A DNA stretch of 64,000 nt from Natrinema pellirubrum DSM 15624 (GTDB lineage: Archaea; Halobacteriota; Halobacteria; Halobacteriales; Natrialbaceae), in the NCBI RefSeq assembly GCF_000230735.2, contig NC_019962.1:1054001-1118000 (forward strand), read 5' to 3'. The notes below the pieces were generated by a model. It saw only the letters and a program-made list of their open reading frames with translations. It was not told the origin of the DNA and did not search any database. Shown here one piece after another: positions 22,263-31,404 of the stretch (positions are counted from its first letter, which is position 1; each line of letters starts with the position of its first letter). Both the position numbers and the translations under genes were made by a program.

Positions 22263-24770
22263 CTACGAGATCGACGCGGGCGGGCGGCGCTCGTCGCGGT
22301 CCTCGTCCGCGAGGTCGGAGCGGTAGTCGGCGCTGCCCTCGTCCAGCAGCGAATCGATCACGTCCCGCGCGGCGGGGCCGTACAGGGGCCGGTTGTCGTT
22401 CCCACAGCGGTCGCTCATGAGACAGGCGGGACAGCCCTCGTCGCGACCGCAGTCGCAGTCGACCCAGAGATCGCGGGCCCGCCGTGCGACCGCCTCGTAC
22501 TCCTCGTAGATGCGCCGGGAAAAGCCCAGCCCGCCCTCGATCCCGTCGTAGATGAACCAGCCGCTCGCGTCGGTTCCGTCGGGGAGCCGGTTGGTCGCGA
22601 GCCCCCCGAGGTCCGCCGCGTCGACGGTCAACTCGAGCGGGGCCACGGCGATCATCGCGTGTTCGACGGCGTGGATCCCCCCGAGATAGCCGTGGAGCCG
22701 CGGGGGCAACTCCTCGCACTCGTCGTTGTGATAGTCGCTGTGGGCGGCCGTCACCGCCCGTTCCACGTCTGCGGGGACTTCGGCCCAGCACAGTTGGGTA
22801 CGCATCTCCAGGGGTGGAACGCCGGTCTCGAGGCCGACCGTACGGACGTCGCCCGACTCGAGGTCGCGTTTCAGGAACGTCTCGTGGTGGACCGTGACCG
22901 TCCCGTACCCCCAGTTGAGCCGGAAGTCCCCAATGTCGCGGGATTCCCGGATCTCCGTGTCGTAGATCGTTGTCCGACGCTGGGATTGGGTGTAGTAGTC
23001 GAGGTCGGCTGCTTCGAGTTCCACGTACGGCTGGGGGCGGTCCTCGCGGAGTTCGACCACCTCGTACTGGTCGCCCCGATACAGCACCGTCGCGCCCTCG
23101 TGATAGTCCCGATACGCGCGTGCGCGGCCGATCGGCTGATGGTCGATCGAGCCCTCGCCGGCCAGTCGGACCTCGAAGGAATCCCCGCCCGAGGCGTAGA
23201 GGCTGATCTCGTCCTGTGGTCGGTCGCGGTGGGCGTAGGTGATCCCGCCCGCGAGCGAGCCCTCGAACTCCCCCGTCCGGCGGCCGTACTCGACAGCTTG
23301 CTCGAGCCGATCGCGCCCGCCGAAGCGGGCCGCGTCCTCGCGGCGCAGGGGCAGTTCCTGAGCCGCACAGCGCAGGTGCTGCAGGTAGACGGGGTTGTTC
23401 TCGAGGTCGACGACGGCGCTCTCGGGTTCCTCCTCGAGCAGGTATTCGGGGTGGTTGAGGACGTACTGATCGAGCGTCGAGTGACTCGGGACGAACACCG
23501 ACAGGGCCTCGCGCTCGCCCCGTCCCGACCGGCCGATCCGCTGCCAGAACGACTGTCTCGAGCCGGGATACCCCAACAGAACGGTGCCGTCGATCCCGCC
23601 GACGTCGATGCCGACCTCGAGCGCGCTGGTCGTCGCGACGCCGTCGAGGTTACCGCTCTTGAGGCGGTTTTCGGTGCTTCGCCGCGATCGTTTGCCGTGG
23701 CCGGCGTTGTACGCCGCGAGGTCGGCGCTACCGCTGTAGGGAAGCGACGGCGTCTCGAGGAACTCCTGTGCGCGGCCAACGGCGAGTTCCGTCCCCTTCC
23801 GCGAGTCACAGAACAGCAGCGAGGGAACGCCGTGATAACAGCAGTGGGCCCACACCTCGGGGGCTTCGACGGTGGCGGGTCGTTTGCTCGGCCGCCAGTC
23901 GTCCCCGTCGCCGCCCTCGCCCGCGTCGCCATCGGTCGGCGGGTCCCAGAAGACGAGGTGGCGGCGGCCGCTCGGGGAGCCGTCCTCGTCGATCACCGTC
24001 GCCGGCTCGCCGGTCAGCGCCTCGGCGTGGTCGGCCGGGTTGCCGATCGTTGCGCTCGTCAGGACGTACTGGGGGTCGCCGCCGTACCATTCGATCACCC
24101 GCTGGGCCCGCCGAAGGATCCAGGCGGCGTGCATCCCGCTGATCCCGGTCCACGCGTGGGCCTCGTCGACGACGAGTAGGTCGCAGCCCGCGTGAAACGC
24201 AGCCCAGCGGTGGTGGCCCTCGAGGTACTGATTCAACCCTGCAAAGTTCGTGATGACGACGTTCGCCTCCTCGCGGATGCGGGACTTCTCCCGGCGTTTG
24301 GTGTCGCCGTCGTAGACGCCGACCGTGACGTCAAGTCCGAGGTCGTCGAACAGGTCGTTGAGTTCCCGCTCCTGATCGCGGCTGAGTGCCTTCGTCGGGT
24401 AAACCAGCAGCGCACGCACATCGGGATTCTCGCGGAACCGCCGTGCGATCTCCAGCGCGTAGACGTAGGTCTTCCCCGAGGACGTCGAAGTCGTGACACA
24501 GACGTTCTCGCCGCGCTCGAGCGCCGCGAGCGCGTTGGCCTGATGACTCCAAGGATCGACGGCGAGCTTTGCGGCGAGGTCGGGCGGCAGTACCTCCCTC
24601 GCGGGGACGTGATCGGCGGATTCGGCCGGCAGTATGAACCGTTCGCGGCACTGTCCGCCGTAGCGGGCGTCGGGATACGTCTCGCGGAGTTCCTCGGCGG
24701 TGAGCGCGAGGCCGTCCGAGCCGGTGTCGTCTTGGCCGTCGATCGGTCCGTCGGAGTCTTGCGGTCGCAT
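22263..24770 (-). CDS. DEAD/DEAH-box helicase, MrfA/Hrq1-like
   Basis: An 835-residue superfamily 2 helicase. Walker A TTSTSSGKT is at residues 93-101, with DEAH in LLVVDEAHAWTG and SAT in YVLTSATIGNP. Motif VI is QRIGRSGRGER. The C-terminal MZB-type (DUF1998) domain has a four-Cys cluster, CDCG...GCPACLMSDRCG near residue 790. This layout matches MrfA (YprA) of Bacillus and fungal Hrq1, which unwind DNA 3'-5' in repair of crosslinks and mitomycin damage. The start is the ATG at 24770, which falls one base after the upstream gene's stop, so the two are translationally coupled. Confidence 0.9.
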   Translation of the reverse strand: MRPQDSDGPIDGQDDTGSDGLALTAEELRETYPDARYGGQCRERFILPAESADHVPAREVLPPDLAAKLAVDPWSHQANALAALERGENVCVTTSTSSGKTYVYALEIARRFRENPDVRALLVYPTKALSRDQERELNDLFDDLGLDVTVGVYDGDTKRREKSRIREEANVVITNFAGLNQYLEGHHRWAAFHAGCDLLVVDEAHAWTGISGMHAAWILRRAQRVIEWYGGDPQYVLTSATIGNPADHAEALTGEPATVIDEDGSPSGRRHLVFWDPPTDGDAGEGGDGDDWRPSKRPATVEAPEVWAHCCYHGVPSLLFCDSRKGTELAVGRAQEFLETPSLPYSGSADLAAYNAGHGKRSRRSTENRLKSGNLDGVATTSALEVGIDVGGIDGTVLLGYPGSRQSFWQRIGRSGRGEREALSVFVPSHSTLDQYVLNHPEYLLEEEPESAVVDLENNPVYLQHLRCAAQELPLRREDAARFGGRDRLEQAVEYGRRTGEFEGSLAGGITYAHRDRPQDEISLYASGGDSFEVRLAGEGSIDHQPIGRARAYRDYHEGATVLYRGDQYEVVELREDRPQPYVELEAADLDYYTQSQRRTTIYDTEIRESRDIGDFRLNWGYGTVTVHHETFLKRDLESGDVRTVGLETGVPPLEMRTQLCWAEVPADVERAVTAAHSDYHNDECEELPPRLHGYLGGIHAVEHAMIAVAPLELTVDAADLGGLATNRLPDGTDASGWFIYDGIEGGLGFSRRIYEEYEAVARRARDLWVDCDCGRDEGCPACLMSDRCGNDNRPLYGPAARDVIDSLLDEGSADYRSDLADEDRDERRPPASIS

Positions 24771-24771
24771 A

Positions 24772-26241
24772 CTAGAAATCAGTGAGTCCGGTCTGTGTCG
24801 GTTCCGCCGTGGATCCGTCCGCTTGCTCTCCCGGTGATGCAGTCTCGGTCGGGGCCGCCGCGATCGCCTCGTAGACCGCGGCCAGTTCGCGAACGTCCGC
24901 CTCGCAGTACCGGCGGGCGGCCGTCCAGTCGATGGTCGCCTCCTCCGATCCGGATCCCCCGTCCGCACTACTCGAGCCCTCGAGCAGCCGCCGGAGCCGC
25001 TCGGCGAGCGTCTTGCCGTCGAGCGCGGCCGCGGCCCCCGTTCGGTCCCGGCCCAGTGCGGCGGCTACGTCCTCGAGCCGGTTCGTTCGGCCCGGCAGGA
25101 CGGCATTGTCCCGGCGGACCGCCCAGTCGTAGGGATCGTACGTCGAAACGTGATCGTGCCAGTACGCGCGGTACTCGGGCGCGTAGCGGGCGATAAAGCG
25201 CTCGAGGTGTTCGTAATCGAACCCGTGGCCGTTCCACGCGACCAGCGAGGGGGCATCGTACTCGGCGGCCAGCCACGAGACGAACTCGCGGGTCGCTTGT
25301 CCGGGGTCCTCGCGGGACGGCTCGGTATCGACGAAGTCGACGTACGCTTCTCGGTTGGGATCGTAGACGCCGATCAACCAGACGATCGTCGGCCGGAGCC
25401 CGTCGGTTTCGATGTCGACGAACAGCGGGGTCGCGTCGCCGGTCGGCGGGAGTGGCTCCGCCGTCGTCCGGACGACACGGCCGTCGGCGAGCGCTCGCGC
25501 GCTGTGGACGATCTTGCGGGCCGTCGACGGGCCGATCCCATCGATCGAGGACAGTTCCGTCGCGGACGCCGCGGCGACGGCCGCGCGCGTCTCGTAGCCG
25601 TTCTCTCGGAGCCGCCGGGCTATCGTCGGACCGACGCCCGACAGCGCCCCCAGTCCGAACCTGTCGGCCGGGACCGACGACACCGCGATCGAGCCGGTTC
25701 GACCGCAGGTGAGGCAGGCGAGTTCGGCCGCCCCCGACCGTTCCAGCGGAGCGACCCCGCGGATCGGCAACCGGACCGGCTCACCGTTGACCGTCGTTTC
25801 CCAGACGTGGTCGTAGCTCGCTGTGAGCGCGCCGGTTAGAAACGTCGTCTCTCGGTTCGAGCGAGCGCGGTAGCGGCCGATCGCCTCGCGGCCGGCGAGC
25901 GTTGCCTCGAGCGCGACGGCGTCGGTCGTCGGCTCGAGGTCGTCACAGACGACGTAGTCGGCGGGTGGCGCATCCGCCAGCAGGGACGCTGACGATGCGA
26001 AGACGAACGAGGTCCCCGCGACGGTTTCGGTCCGGCTCTCCGCGGGGCCGACAGCGGCGACGACGGGACAGTCGGCGGCCCGTCGGACCCGGCTCACGAC
26101 GCGGACGTCCGACGACTCCCGAACGACGTAGACGAGGTCCGGACCGAAGTACGCGAGGGCGTCGCGGACCGCCGCCTGGTCCAGGTCGGCGACGGCGTTA
26201 CAGCGGAGCGCAAGCAGATCCGCCCCCTCGTCGTCGGGCAT
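24772..26241 (-). CDS. Helix-hairpin-helix plus RNase H-like exonuclease, MrfB/YprB-like
   Basis: A 489-residue protein. Residues 1-165 form an alpha/beta domain I do not recognise, followed by one CLTC pair (176-179). Two helix-hairpin-helix motifs follow, GALSGVGPTIARRL near 198 and SIDGIGPSTARKIV near 232. The RNase H-like nuclease domain starts at 272: DIETD (276-280) supplies the first DEDD acids, WNGHGFDYEHLERF is near 336 and YCEADV near 446. This matches YprB/MrfB, partner of MrfA. The start is the ATG at 26241; an upstream in-frame ATG would add only a few residues. It is the first gene of the pair. Confidence 0.85.
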   Translation of the reverse strand: MPDDEGADLLALRCNAVADLDQAAVRDALAYFGPDLVYVVRESSDVRVVSRVRRAADCPVVAAVGPAESRTETVAGTSFVFASSASLLADAPPADYVVCDDLEPTTDAVALEATLAGREAIGRYRARSNRETTFLTGALTASYDHVWETTVNGEPVRLPIRGVAPLERSGAAELACLTCGRTGSIAVSSVPADRFGLGALSGVGPTIARRLRENGYETRAAVAAASATELSSIDGIGPSTARKIVHSARALADGRVVRTTAEPLPPTGDATPLFVDIETDGLRPTIVWLIGVYDPNREAYVDFVDTEPSREDPGQATREFVSWLAAEYDAPSLVAWNGHGFDYEHLERFIARYAPEYRAYWHDHVSTYDPYDWAVRRDNAVLPGRTNRLEDVAAALGRDRTGAAAALDGKTLAERLRRLLEGSSSADGGSGSEEATIDWTAARRYCEADVRELAAVYEAIAAAPTETASPGEQADGSTAEPTQTGLTDF

Positions 26242-26305
26242 AGGAGAGGCATGCGAGCGAGCGGGCATAAGGGTTCTCGGACGTGGGGCGGACCTTGGGA
26301 GCCGG

Positions 26306-26656
26306 TCAGTCGGCGTCGACTGCTTCGGGAACGTTCGACTCGAGGAAGTCGGTGACTGCATCGCCGCCCTGGAATCCGTCGGCCAGTCGTGCGGTCTCCT
26401 CGCCGTCCTCGAACAGGATTAGAGTCGGTACCGATCGGATATCGAACCGATCGACGAGGCCGATGTCGTCGCCGGGATTGACCATCCCGATCGAGACATC
26501 GGTTGCGCGAGCGACGTTGCCGAGGACCGGTTCCATCGCCTGACACAGCGCACAGCCGCTCGTGTAGAACTCCACGAGCGCGACGTCGTGACTCGCCACG
26601 AACTCGTCTACGTCGTCGCCGGTCTCGAGCTGACGCGGTTTACTGGTCACGGCCAT
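26306..26656 (-). CDS. Thioredoxin-family protein
   Basis: A 116-residue thioredoxin fold. The redox site CALC lies in EFYTSGCALCQAME near residue 34 (usual CGPC replaced), and the cis-proline loop is RSVPTLILFEDGEE near residue 75. It most likely reduces protein disulfides or takes part in redox signalling; the altered CxxC would change its potential. It lies 64 bp upstream of the MrfB-like gene on the same strand and could be co-transcribed, though a separate promoter is equally likely. Confidence 0.88.
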   Translation of the reverse strand: MAVTSKPRQLETGDDVDEFVASHDVALVEFYTSGCALCQAMEPVLGNVARATDVSIGMVNPGDDIGLVDRFDIRSVPTLILFEDGEETARLADGFQGGDAVTDFLESNVPEAVDAD

Positions 26657-26866
26657 ACCCGGGGTACGCGACGGTCGCTGAAACCCCTGACGGACGGCGA
26701 AACCTCGAGCGACGGTCGCGTCGGATGGCCACGCGACTGTCCGGTGTGAACGCGTCTCATTTCGAACGTGCGGAGACGTTGTCGCGGGCCGGATTCATCG
26801 TTTCGCTGTATTGTGTGAACGCTGCACGGAGTGTAACTTTATGCGTCGGTCCTGTACCCACGCTCG

Positions 26867-27163
26867 ATGACCCGGCCCACAACTGCCCACGACGACGGCA
26901 CGTCGACACTGAGGAAGGTGACGCTGTTTTGCTGGGAGTGTGATCACTCGAGTCCGATCGACGGCGACTGGGTGTTCCAGTCGCGAAAGCGTTGCGTCGC
27001 GTACGTCTGTCCGGAGTGTGAGACGACGCTCACGAAGCGACCGCGCCGGACGGATCGGTCACGTGAGCGGCCGTCGTCCGAACCAGTGGCAGCGTGGGAG
27101 CGGGCGGTTCGAACGCCGGTGACGGTCCGGCACCTGCTCGAATCCAAGCAGTCCACCTTCTGA
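26867..27163 (+). CDS. Zinc-ribbon small protein
   Basis: A 98-residue protein with two CxxC pairs, FCWECDHSS (near residue 22) and YVCPECETTL (near residue 46), forming a zinc ribbon. A basic, arginine-rich C-terminal half follows, unusual for an acidic halophile proteome and compatible with nucleic-acid binding. A TATA-like AACTTTATGC about 21-30 bp before the ATG supports this start and a leaderless mRNA. Not assigned to a named family. Confidence 0.72.
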   Translation: MTRPTTAHDDGTSTLRKVTLFCWECDHSSPIDGDWVFQSRKRCVAYVCPECETTLTKRPRRTDRSRERPSSEPVAAWERAVRTPVTVRHLLESKQSTF

Positions 27164-27349
27164 TGTTTCTCGGACCAGCACCTGATCTCGGTACTGATTG
27201 CCGGCGGCTGGGACGCGGCCGCTCCACAACTATTCAATTTCATCGCCGTCTTCCTGCCGATGTCAGCCACCCACCGAATATTGCCTATTATAATCGACGT
27301 ACGGACACTTTTTGCTACATTTGCGTATATTCGCCCACAACAGTAGAGC

Positions 27350-27357
27350 TTTAATAG
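27350..27357 (+). promoter_or_regulatory. TATA box of glnA
   Basis: TTTAATAG lies 30-37 bp before the ATG of glutamine synthetase. Further AT-rich elements upstream (CCTATTATAATCG near 27285-27297) could be activator or second promoter sites. The sequence alone does not identify a nitrogen regulator. Confidence 0.45.
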
Positions 27358-27386
27358 TAGAATCCGTTGGCATAGGCGAGCAGAAG

Positions 27387-28739
27387 ATGACGAACGGGAA
27401 CCTAACCGCTACCGAAGAGGAGGTACTGGACGAAATCGAGGCGAAAGACATCGACTTCCTTCGCCTGCAGTTTACCGACATTCTGGGAACTGTCAAGAAC
27501 GTCTCCGTGCCGGCTCGACAGGCCGAGAAGGCCTTCACCGAGGGAATCTACTTCGACGGCTCCTCGATCGAGGGGTTTGTCCGCATTCAGGAATCGGACA
27601 TGCGGCTCAAGCCCGACCCCGAGACGTTCGCGGTCCTGCCGTGGCAAAACCGCGAGGACGGGGCCTCGGCCCGGATGATCTGTGACGTCATCGACACCTC
27701 GACGGGTGAACCCTTCGAGGGCGACCCGCGCCGCGTCCTCAAGAACACCCTCGAGCGCGCCGACGAGATGGGATACACCGTCAACGCCGCGCCCGAACCG
27801 GAGTTCTTCCTGTTCGAGGAAGACGAGGACGGCCGCGCCACGACCGAGACCGGCGATCACGGCGGCTACTTCGACCTCGCGCCGAAGGACCTCGCCAGCG
27901 ACGTTCGCCGCGACATCATCTACGGCCTCGAGGAGATGGGCTTCGAGATCGAAGCGAGCCACCACGAGGTCGCTAAGGGCCAACACGAGATCAACTTCGA
28001 GTACGACGACGCGCTTGCGACGGCCGACAACGTCGGGACCTTCCGAACGGTCGTCCGCGCGATCGCCGCCCAGCACGGCCAGCACGCCACCTTCATGCCC
28101 AAGCCGATCCCGCGCATCAACGGCTCGGGGATGCACACACACCTCTCGCTGTTCGAGGACGGCGAGAACGCCTTCCACGACGAGGACGGCCAGTTCGATC
28201 TCTCGGAGACCGCACAGTCATTTATCGCCGGGATCCTCGAACACGCACCGGCGATCACGGCCGTCTCGAACCCGACTGTCAACAGCTACAAGCGACTGGT
28301 GCCGGGCTACGAAGCGCCGGTCTACGTCGCGTGGTCCGACCGTAACCGCTCGGCGCTGATCCGCAAGCCGGCCGCACGGGTTCCGGCGGCCTCGCGCATC
28401 GAGGCGCGCTTCCCCGATCCGTCCTGTAACCCGTATCTCGCGCTCGCGGCGCTCATCAGCGCCGGCCTCGACGGGATCGAACGCGACCTCGAGTGTCCCG
28501 ACCCGATTCGGGAGAACATCTACGAGTTCGACGAGGCAAAACGCGAGGAGTACGGCATCGACACGCTGCCGACCAACCTCGGCGAAGCCGTCGAGGCCCT
28601 CGAGGAGGACGAGGTCATCTACGAGACGCTCGGCGACCACGTCGGGCCGAAGTTCGTCGAGGCCAAGAGCCAGGAGTTCGAGGACTACCTCGTCGACGTC
28701 TCCCAGTGGGAGATCGACCGCTACCTCGAGACCTTCTGA
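27387..28739 (+). CDS. glnA: Type I glutamine synthetase (GSI-alpha)
   Basis: It forms glutamine from glutamate, ammonia and ATP as a dodecamer in the cytoplasm. The 450 residues match GSI. Signatures are the N-terminal [15 protein letters not shown], the latch-loop region [25 protein letters not shown] with catalytic glutamates, the ammonium-site [25 protein letters not shown], and the substrate motif [10 protein letters not shown]. The C-terminal region has no NLYxLPP adenylylation motif, so control by adenylyltransferase is unlikely and this is GSI-alpha. The ATG at 27387 gives the normal N-terminus. A TrmB-like small regulator lies convergently downstream. Confidence 0.97.
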   Translation: MTNGNLTATEEEVLDEIEAKDIDFLRLQFTDILGTVKNVSVPARQAEKAFTEGIYFDGSSIEGFVRIQESDMRLKPDPETFAVLPWQNREDGASARMICDVIDTSTGEPFEGDPRRVLKNTLERADEMGYTVNAAPEPEFFLFEEDEDGRATTETGDHGGYFDLAPKDLASDVRRDIIYGLEEMGFEIEASHHEVAKGQHEINFEYDDALATADNVGTFRTVVRAIAAQHGQHATFMPKPIPRINGSGMHTHLSLFEDGENAFHDEDGQFDLSETAQSFIAGILEHAPAITAVSNPTVNSYKRLVPGYEAPVYVAWSDRNRSALIRKPAARVPAASRIEARFPDPSCNPYLALAALISAGLDGIERDLECPDPIRENIYEFDEAKREEYGIDTLPTNLGEAVEALEEDEVIYETLGDHVGPKFVEAKSQEFEDYLVDVSQWEIDRYLETF

Positions 28740-28916
28740 TACGGTTTGCTGTCCCGATGTCCCGGTGGGACCGCGACCGTCCTGCGGTCCCACCAGTACT
28801 GACGGACAGGAGACCGTCTGAACCGGCGACCGCGACGGCACACCGAGAAACCGATTTCCGTCCCGCCAGTCGTCAGTCAGCCGACGCTCCCGTCTCCGTG
28901 GCTCGTCGTCGCCCGC

Positions 28917-29147
28917 TCAGTTCGCGACGATGTAGGCCGACTCCCGTTTTTCGACGTGGCCGGCGTCGACCAGCGAGTGCAACACGCTCAGGACGTTGAT
29001 CTTCTTCATCGCCAGTATCTCTCCGACTTCCTCGATCGTCGCGCCTTCCGCCACCTCGAGGTAGAGGTACACCAACTTCGCACGGGCCGACTCGAGGTCG
29101 TCCGGAACCGGATCGAGCGTCTTTTGCCGCTGCGTCTGTGAGACCAT
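28917..29147 (-). CDS. Small TrmB/Lrp-like HTH regulator
   Basis: A 76-residue stand-alone winged HTH: SARAKLVYLYLEVAEGATIEEV, seen as SARAKLVYLYLEV and ATIEEVGEILAMKK, followed by INVLSVLHSLVDAGHVEKRESAYIV (recognition helix and wing). No effector domain is present. The start is the ATG at 29147; earlier starts lie over the promoter. A palindrome over the TATA box suggests autoregulation. It is the convergent neighbour of glnA, so a nitrogen role is possible but unproven. Confidence 0.78.
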   Translation of the reverse strand: MVSQTQRQKTLDPVPDDLESARAKLVYLYLEVAEGATIEEVGEILAMKKINVLSVLHSLVDAGHVEKRESAYIVAN

Positions 29148-29170
29148 TGTCACTCTCAGCGACCTCGTTC

Positions 29171-29186
29171 GTGTATATAAATACAC
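29171..29186 (-). promoter_or_regulatory. Palindromic promoter element of the small HTH gene
   Basis: GTGTAT-ATAA-ATACAC is a perfect dyad with the TATA sequence at its centre, 24-39 bp before the ATG. A dimeric HTH bound here would block TBP, so autorepression is the simplest reading. Confidence 0.5.
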
Positions 29187-29312
29187 ACGTAATTGGGGTA
29201 CTAATGGATACTAGGACCTGATATGCGTCGTGACACCGCGTCGCTGCCCGGTCCCGACGACCGCCTCGACGGAACGACGAGTTTTACGGACCGCCGGTTC
29301 CCAGCAGCGAGT

Positions 29313-29621
29313 ATGACCGCGGACGAGCGGCCGACCCCGCCGACGGAGTTGGACCGCGTTGGCCACGAGGCACTCGACGAACTCGCGACCCGAGAGCCGG
29401 TGGCGCTTCGCGCGGCGAGTGCGTACCTCGAGGAACTGGCGGCGTGGAAGGAAAGCGACGACGAAGACGGCCCGTCTCCGGACGACGGTGGGCCGGCCAC
29501 GTACCCCGACGGCGTCCCCGAACGCGCGAGCGTCTCGGTGACCGAAATCGCCGGCACCGAGTACTACTATTTCCAGTGGCGCGATGGCGACGAGATCAGA
29601 TCGGAGACGGTTCGGCGGTAG
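29313..29621 (+). CDS. Haloarchaeal hypothetical protein
   Basis: A 102-residue acidic protein: a helical first half (VGHEALDELATREPVALRAA, YLEELAAWKES), a disordered D/G/P-rich middle and a beta C-terminus SVSVTEIAGTEYYYFQWRDGDEI. The ATG at 29313 was chosen; the frame is open upstream but that part is not acidic. The strongly conserved-looking aromatic patch YYYFQW suggests a small folded domain. No function is assigned. Confidence 0.65.
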   Translation: MTADERPTPPTELDRVGHEALDELATREPVALRAASAYLEELAAWKESDDEDGPSPDDGGPATYPDGVPERASVSVTEIAGTEYYYFQWRDGDEIRSETVRR

Positions 29622-29655
29622 GCGGCGGTCTCGCCGCGCGGCGACGGCGGCGTCG

Positions 29656-30483
29656 TTAGTCGGCCGCCGGGGCGGACTCGAGGACCCGCGTGAGCGCGTC
29701 CGCGACCCGGTCTGGGTGTGCCACCGTCGCCGTGGCACACCGGATCGGGAGCGGCCACGGAAGCCCGCGTTCGATCTCGAGTCGGTCGGCAGTGAGATCG
29801 ACTGCCCGTAACTGCGATCGGGGCACGAACTGGTAGTTGATCGTTCTCGACCGGTGGACACACAGCCCGCTTTCGAACAGCGTGTAGGTCCGGGGCCGGC
29901 CGGCGGTGATCGCCTGTCCGATGAGGGCACCGCCGAACGCGGGTAGCGGATTGACACTCGGCTCGAGGGCGAAGACGAGTGCGAACCCGACGACGAGGAG
30001 GCTGCACCCGAGAACGAACTCGCCAGCGCGGAGCAGCCGCCGATACCGGCGGTCCGGCCGGGCGTGCCACTCGGCCAGTACCGACTCCCGTTCGTGGAGT
30101 GCGGTGACGTGGCGGTTTATCGTGACCAGATAGGCGACTGCGCCGCCGAGACTGAAGACGAAGACCTCCACGACCCACTCGCGGAGCCACGGCTCGAGGC
30201 CGCGCACGCCGACCGCTGGGAGGATCGGGACGACGACGGCTCCGGCCACGATCACCGCGACCGGGAGGGCGTACAACCGCGTTCGGACGAGTGTCGTCGC
30301 GAGCGCGGACCGCGTATGGCACCAGCCGGCCGCGATCAGCCCGGCACACGCCCCGATCGCGACGGGCCACAACGCCGTGTACGCCGCGCCGAGGACGCGG
30401 CTGGTCGCACACAGCGTGAGTGCCCCGACGTATCCGCCGAGGACGATCGAGAAGAACGCAGCCGATGGCGTCCGGAGGGACAT
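29656..30483 (-). CDS. Membrane protein with C-terminal PH-like domain
   Basis: A 275-residue protein with about six hydrophobic spans in two blocks (residues 8-110, four spans, and 150-190, two spans) separated by a charged loop RHVTALHERESVLAEWHARPDRRYRR, seen as HVTALHERESVLAEW. The last 75 residues (RTYTLFESGLCVHRSRTINYQFV, seen as RTYTLFESGLCVHR and TINYQFVPRSQLRAVDL) look like a bacterial-PH or DUF304-like fold. The start is the ATG at 30483, with an AT-rich TATA-like stretch (AATTAAAAGC) 30-40 bp upstream. Role unknown. Confidence 0.65.
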   Translation of the reverse strand: MSLRTPSAAFFSIVLGGYVGALTLCATSRVLGAAYTALWPVAIGACAGLIAAGWCHTRSALATTLVRTRLYALPVAVIVAGAVVVPILPAVGVRGLEPWLREWVVEVFVFSLGGAVAYLVTINRHVTALHERESVLAEWHARPDRRYRRLLRAGEFVLGCSLLVVGFALVFALEPSVNPLPAFGGALIGQAITAGRPRTYTLFESGLCVHRSRTINYQFVPRSQLRAVDLTADRLEIERGLPWPLPIRCATATVAHPDRVADALTRVLESAPAAD

Positions 30484-30563
30484 ATCCCTCGTTGGGTCTC
30501 TCTCGCCAAAATAGCTTTTAATTGAAACGTTTCGGTCGGATCGTAGGGGGTCCCGCCGTCGAA

Positions 30564-31394
30564 TCAGACCGACTCGTAGGGACCGAGCCGGGTCCCGTCG
30601 AGCAGGTACGCCTCGCCGTCGGCCAGCCCCGCGGGAAGGAACGGCGAGAGAAACGACTGGCCGGCGACGTTGGTCCACGTCCCGCCGACCAGTTCGTTGA
30701 ACGCGGGGATCACGACGGCTCGCGGCGGCTCGGCCGCCCCCTCGAGCCACGACACGCCCTCGTATTCCGACCGGTCGCGAAACGGGTCGGGGGCGAGTCG
30801 CCCCCGCAGCCACGCTCGCTCGACGCGGCTCCCGCCGACCTCGTCCTCGAGTCTGACACAGGGGTGTTCGTGTCCCAGACAGACCACGTCGCTCTCGAGG
30901 ACGGCCCGCGAGGGCCAGGTGTGGCCGTGACAGACGCCGACGTCGCCGATGGCGACGCCCGCGCCGGCGACGATCTCGACCGTCGCAGCGACGTCGTCGC
31001 TCTCGCCGAGCCACGTCTCGATCCGTCCGTCGTGGTTGCCCTTGACGACGGTGACAGCGAGGTCGCTCGGGAACGACTCGAACAGCACCTCGAGTTCGCC
31101 GCGTTCGGCCCCGCCCGGCTCGCCGATCGAGTGCATCAGGTCGCCACAGATGACCAGTCGATCGGGTCGAGTCCGCTCGACCAGGGCAGCGAGACGCTCC
31201 CGGCGGTCCGGGGCCTGACTGGGGACGTCGACACCGCGCTCGTACCGCAACGCCGCCTCGTAGCCGGCGTGGTAGTCGGCAACGAGCAGGGCCCGCTCGC
31301 TGCCGATCGTCGCGGTCGCGGCCGGTTCGTTGGGGACGGGTTCGACGAGCGGTCGGGCCGTCGACCCCGAGCCGCGGCGGGGATCGTCACGCAT
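30564..31394 (-). CDS. rpe: RPA-associated metallophosphoesterase Rpe
   Basis: A 276-residue calcineurin-like phosphoesterase with all metal-binding blocks: DYHAG near residue 40, GDLMH near 87, VVKGNHDGRIE near 115, CHGH near 155 and LGHEHP near 173. It is the third gene of the rpa cluster, 10 bp after rpap. In Haloferax volcanii the rpa1 operon has the same order (rpa1, rpap1, rpe), from established work on haloarchaeal RPAs. Its substrate (nucleic acid or nucleotide) is not known from sequence. Confidence 0.88.
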   Translation of the reverse strand: MRDDPRRGSGSTARPLVEPVPNEPAATATIGSERALLVADYHAGYEAALRYERGVDVPSQAPDRRERLAALVERTRPDRLVICGDLMHSIGEPGGAERGELEVLFESFPSDLAVTVVKGNHDGRIETWLGESDDVAATVEIVAGAGVAIGDVGVCHGHTWPSRAVLESDVVCLGHEHPCVRLEDEVGGSRVERAWLRGRLAPDPFRDRSEYEGVSWLEGAAEPPRAVVIPAFNELVGGTWTNVAGQSFLSPFLPAGLADGEAYLLDGTRLGPYESV

Positions 31395-31404
31395 CCGTTC
31401 GCGA

